A stretch of 9,202 nt of DNA from Oscillospiraceae bacterium (lineage in GTDB: Bacteria; Bacillota; Clostridia; Oscillospirales; Acutalibacteraceae). Made by a program: the position numbers and the translations under genes. The stretch covers positions 1 through 9,202 of the forward strand of contig JAIRZH010000078.1 in assembly GCA_031267335.1 (NCBI GenBank), given 5' to 3'. Under the pieces are notes generated by a model. It did not search any database. It saw only the letters and a program-made list of their open reading frames with translations, and was not told where the DNA came from. Each line of letters opens with the position of its first letter. Position 1 is the first letter of the stretch. This document shows positions 7,449-9,202 of the stretch, piece by piece.

Positions 7449-7533
7449 TTAAAGCCTGCCTGATATCTTCTGAAATAGCAAACATTTAGTTAAAATTTTC
7501 GCACTGCTTAAAAAATATCAGGCAGGCTCTTAA
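7449..7533. repeat. short inverted-repeat element, possible MITE
   Basis: The left arm TTAAAGCCTGCCTGATAT (7449-7466) and right arm ATATCAGGCAGGCTCTTAA (7515-7533) are inverted copies. The 13-base core is exact (7454-7466 and 7515-7527), and outside it TTAA is present at both ends with a 1-nt length difference. The interior is 48 nt and non-coding. The GC-rich core stands out in an AT-rich spacer. It could be a tiny mobile element with TTAA-type ends, an end-to-end IS remnant or a long RNA hairpin. Its ends differ from those of the 1742-1880 element apart from a shared GCCTG. Confidence 0.6.
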
Positions 7534-7844
7534 AATTTTTTCTCATAAAAACAAAATATAAATTTTAAATTAATTTTTAAGCACGTTTTAATGCTTTTGG
7601 CTGATACCAAACAAGTAAAATAAATAAAAATATACCAAAAAATTGTTAGATTATTTTAATATTTTATGTAATTTTCATGTTTTTGATTTTATATCGATAA
7701 TACCTTAGTAATTTATCGAAATTTATTAAGCATGTCTTTCTTAATAAAATAATAGTATTAATCATGTAGCCAAAATTATAAAATTAAATTCTAAAAATTC
7801 TTATCAAAAATCAAAATTTTTCAATTATTTTTTGCGAGGTATTA
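7534..7844 (+). promoter_or_regulatory. mreB leader, no gene, ribosome-binding site at its end
   Basis: This is a very AT-rich stretch with no coding potential on either strand. GAGG at 7836-7839, 5 bases before the ATG, is a good ribosome-binding site for mreB. Several TATAAT-like boxes occur (for example TATAAA near 7777), but with this composition I cannot choose a promoter. Confidence 0.5.
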
Positions 7845-8825
7845 ATGTTTTCAAAAGATATCGGGATCGATCTTGGCACAGCAAATACACTAATATATGT
7901 AAAAGAAAAAGGAATAGTTGCCAGAGAACCTTCGATTGTTGCTATTAATGTACATACTTTAGAAATTATAGCCGTAGGAAATCAAGCAAAAAATATGATA
8001 GGTAGAACACCAAAATCAATTACTACAATTCGCCCTTTAAAGGATGGTGTAATATCTGATTTTGATATCGCTTCCGAAATGATATCGTTTTTTATAAAAA
8101 ATAATACACATAATTTTCTTTTTTCACGCCCGAGACTTGTTATTTGTATTCCTTCTGGTGTAACGGAAGTTGAACGTCGTGCAGTAGAAAATGCTGCGCA
8201 GCAAGCAGGTGCAGGTTTTGTTGTATTAATAGAAGAATCAATTGCTGCCGCATTAGGTGCTGGGTTACCTGCCGATTTACCTATCGGAAATATGATTGTT
8301 GATATCGGAGGAGGGACATCGGAAATTGCCGTCGTTTCCCTTGGAGATATAGTAATTTCGCGTTCACTTCGTGTTGCGGGAGATAAATTCGATCAGGCGA
8401 TTATAATGTCTATTAAAGAAAATCATAATTTAATTATTGGTGAAGGAACCGCTGAAAATATTAAAATTGCGATTGGTTCCATGACCCCATATGAAGATGA
8501 AATTATAATTAAAGGCCGCGATTTTACTACTGGTTTACCAAAAGATACAATGGTAAAATCCGATGAAATTAGAATTGCTTTACAAAAACCTATTCTGGAA
8601 ATTATTAATAGTATCAGAGAAGTCTTATCACAAACTCCTCCTGAACTTTCAGCTGATATTTTTGAACGCGGTATTTATATTTCAGGCGGCGGTGCTATGT
8701 TAAAAGGTTTGGAAGATATGATAGCAAATGAAACAAAAATACCAGTGAAACTGGTTGATGAACCATTAGATTGTGTTGCTAAAGGAACAGGCAAAGCTTT
8801 AAATTTTGTGTTTTCCAAAGAATAG
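7845..8825 (+). CDS. mreB: rod-shape determining actin homologue MreB
   Basis: MreB forms ATP-dependent membrane-associated filaments that guide the elongasome building the lateral cell wall. The actin-fold nucleotide motifs are all present: phosphate-1 loop DLGTAN (9-14), connect-1 region PSGVTEVERRAV (103-114), the IEESIAAALGAGLP segment (129-142) with the catalytic Glu, phosphate-2 DIGGGTSE (153-160), and adenosine motif ISGGGAMLKG (279-288). The ending DCVAKGTGKALN is standard. At 326 residues it is about 10-20 shorter than many relatives, losing only the variable tail. One difference is IGEGTAE at 198-204, where the usual sequence is IGERTAE. The sequence style (MFSKDIGIDLGTANTLIYVK) is Clostridia-like. 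It stands alone: mreC and mreD, commonly next, are replaced by mobile-element debris right after the stop. The start is set by GAGG at 7836-7839. Confidence 0.97.
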   Translation: MFSKDIGIDLGTANTLIYVKEKGIVAREPSIVAINVHTLEIIAVGNQAKNMIGRTPKSITTIRPLKDGVISDFDIASEMISFFIKNNTHNFLFSRPRLVICIPSGVTEVERRAVENAAQQAGAGFVVLIEESIAAALGAGLPADLPIGNMIVDIGGGTSEIAVVSLGDIVISRSLRVAGDKFDQAIIMSIKENHNLIIGEGTAENIKIAIGSMTPYEDEIIIKGRDFTTGLPKDTMVKSDEIRIALQKPILEIINSIREVLSQTPPELSADIFERGIYISGGGAMLKGLEDMIANETKIPVKLVDEPLDCVAKGTGKALNFVFSKE

Positions 8826-8849
8826 ACTCGCACAAAATATAGTTGTCGA

Positions 8850-8874
8850 ACGATAGCCAAAACAGTGCTGTCGT
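8850..8874 (+). other. weak stem-loop just after mreB
   Basis: ACGATAG (8850-8856) can pair with CTGTCGT (8868-8874), seven base pairs including one U-G, around an 11-nt loop. It lies 24 bases after the mreB stop. No T-run follows, so it is at best a weak or degraded 3' end signal. Confidence 0.2.
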
Positions 8875-8899
8875 ATTATGAAAATTTCTTGTCTAACCC

Positions 8900-8946
8900 A
8901 AAATTACTTAAAATTTTGTCATTTCAAATAGTGGGAACAGGCCCTA
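8900..8946. mobile_element. solitary end of the 1742-1880 element family
   Basis: Bases 8900-8946 match 1834-1880 with two differences, covering the whole right inverted repeat and about 11 bases of interior sequence, ending in CCCTA. No left end lies nearby: upstream is 74 bp of unassigned sequence after mreB, and downstream the sequence changes at once to tnpA. It is therefore the terminus of a larger IS or MITE whose other part was deleted, or a junction left by recombination. Confidence 0.8.
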
Positions 8947-8948
8947 AT

Positions 8949-9170
8949 TTTGCTCCAAGTAAACTTGTGCAATACCTTAAAGGAAGATCTTCGAAACTAT
9001 TACAAGATGAATTCAGAGAACTTAGCAAAAGATACCAGGGCCAACATTTGTGGGCACGAGGATATTTTTGTGTAACGGTTGGTAGTGTTACTAAAGAAAT
9101 GATTCAAGAGTATATTGAAAAACAATTTGAACAAGGCGATAAAAATCATTTAAAAATCGAAAAAAAATGA
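8949..9170 (+). pseudogene. tnpA: IS200-type transposase, 5'-truncated second copy
   Basis: From about 8953 to 9164 the sequence matches 184-395 with only about six substitutions. It keeps the C-terminal part of TnpA from KLVQYLKGRSSKLLQ to IEKK, with the nucleophilic Tyr at 9111-9113. It lacks the whole N-terminal half and the HUH histidines, so it cannot act. The breakpoint is the terminal repeat of another element (8900-8946). The frame happens to stay open upstream through that repeat, giving a chimeric 101-codon frame from a GTG at 8865 (LSYYENFLSNPKLLK, then ILSFQIVGTGPN, then tnpA). I see no ribosome-binding site and do not treat the fusion as a real protein. Confidence 0.85.
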
Positions 9171-9173
9171 CGT

Positions 9174-9191
9174 TTAGTTTGCTTTAGCTAA
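9174..9191 (+). repeat. candidate IS200 right-end hairpin
   Basis: TTAGTT (9174-9179) can pair with AGCTAA (9186-9191), including one G-U, around a 6-nt loop, starting 4 bases after the tnpA stop. IS200/IS605 right ends carry a small hairpin recognised by TnpA near this place. The stem is short, and the copy at 402-435 does not preserve it clearly. Confidence 0.3.
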
Positions 9192-9202
9192 GGATTTTTA
9201 AG

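Noticed and set aside
7415..7489. 25-codon + strand frame starting MFYHEFRRFTDLKA
   Set aside because: It runs into one arm of the inverted repeat at 7449-7466 and ends inside that element's interior; there is no ribosome-binding site and no family match.
8865..9170. 101-codon frame as a real fusion protein
   Set aside because: Its first third is translated from an IS terminal repeat and the rest is a transposase C-terminus without the HUH motif; there is no ribosome-binding site. The open frame is a junction accident.
1..9202. CRISPR array, tRNA, rRNA, toxin-antitoxin pair or defence cluster
   Set aside because: No regularly spaced repeats, cloverleaf arms, rRNA-like conserved stretches or paired small genes were seen on either strand.

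Overview
The window is strongly AT-rich, with long A/T homopolymers and AT-preferring third codon positions. It carries two well-preserved housekeeping genes set among decayed mobile elements and unrecognised secreted-protein genes. The housekeeping genes are a pyruvate:ferredoxin oxidoreductase (nifJ/por type, 2173-5592, +) and the actin homologue mreB (7845-8825, +). An anaerobic fermentative bacterium with a wall-synthesis cytoskeleton, a Clostridia-like MreB, an AT-shifted genome and many broken insertion sequences fits a host-associated or endosymbiotic lineage undergoing genome reduction. A Firmicutes/Clostridia-type symbiont is my best guess. It is inference from two proteins, and other anaerobic symbiont lineages such as Endomicrobia-like bacteria cannot be excluded. 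Standard stops are used and I see no sign of a variant code.

Layout. 1-402: broken IS200-type tnpA, cut by the window edge. 435-1597 (-): gene for a secreted or membrane-anchored protein of unknown function, with its signal peptide separated from its body by homopolymer-associated frameshifts; a C9/T12 tract lies just before its start. 1598-2172: no gene, but a 135-bp MITE-like element with 33-bp terminal inverted repeats and TA flanks (1742-1880), then the probable nifJ promoter. 2173-5592: nifJ, all cofactor motifs intact, apparently short at the C-terminus. 5593-6139: nested debris, an IS5-type transposase N-terminal fragment (+) abutting an IS1-type InsA/InsB remnant (-). 6140-7255 (-): intact 371-codon gene for a signal-peptide-bearing protein I cannot identify. 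7256-7844: no gene, a terminator-like hairpin and a second short inverted-repeat element (7449-7533). 7845-8825: mreB, without mreC/mreD after it. 8826-9202: a solitary end of the 1742-1880 element family fused to a 5'-truncated second tnpA copy that is nearly identical to the one at the left end.

How it fits together. The genes do not form a pathway or an operon. The two metabolic/morphogenetic genes stand alone, each with its own ribosome-binding site, and most boundaries between genes are mobile-element scars. I found no CRISPR array, tRNA, rRNA, or recognisable defence or biosynthetic cluster. The most unusual material is the homopolymer-interrupted secreted-protein gene, the orphan 371-residue exported protein, the two short inverted-repeat elements, and the near-identical IS200 fragments that bracket the whole nifJ-mreB segment.
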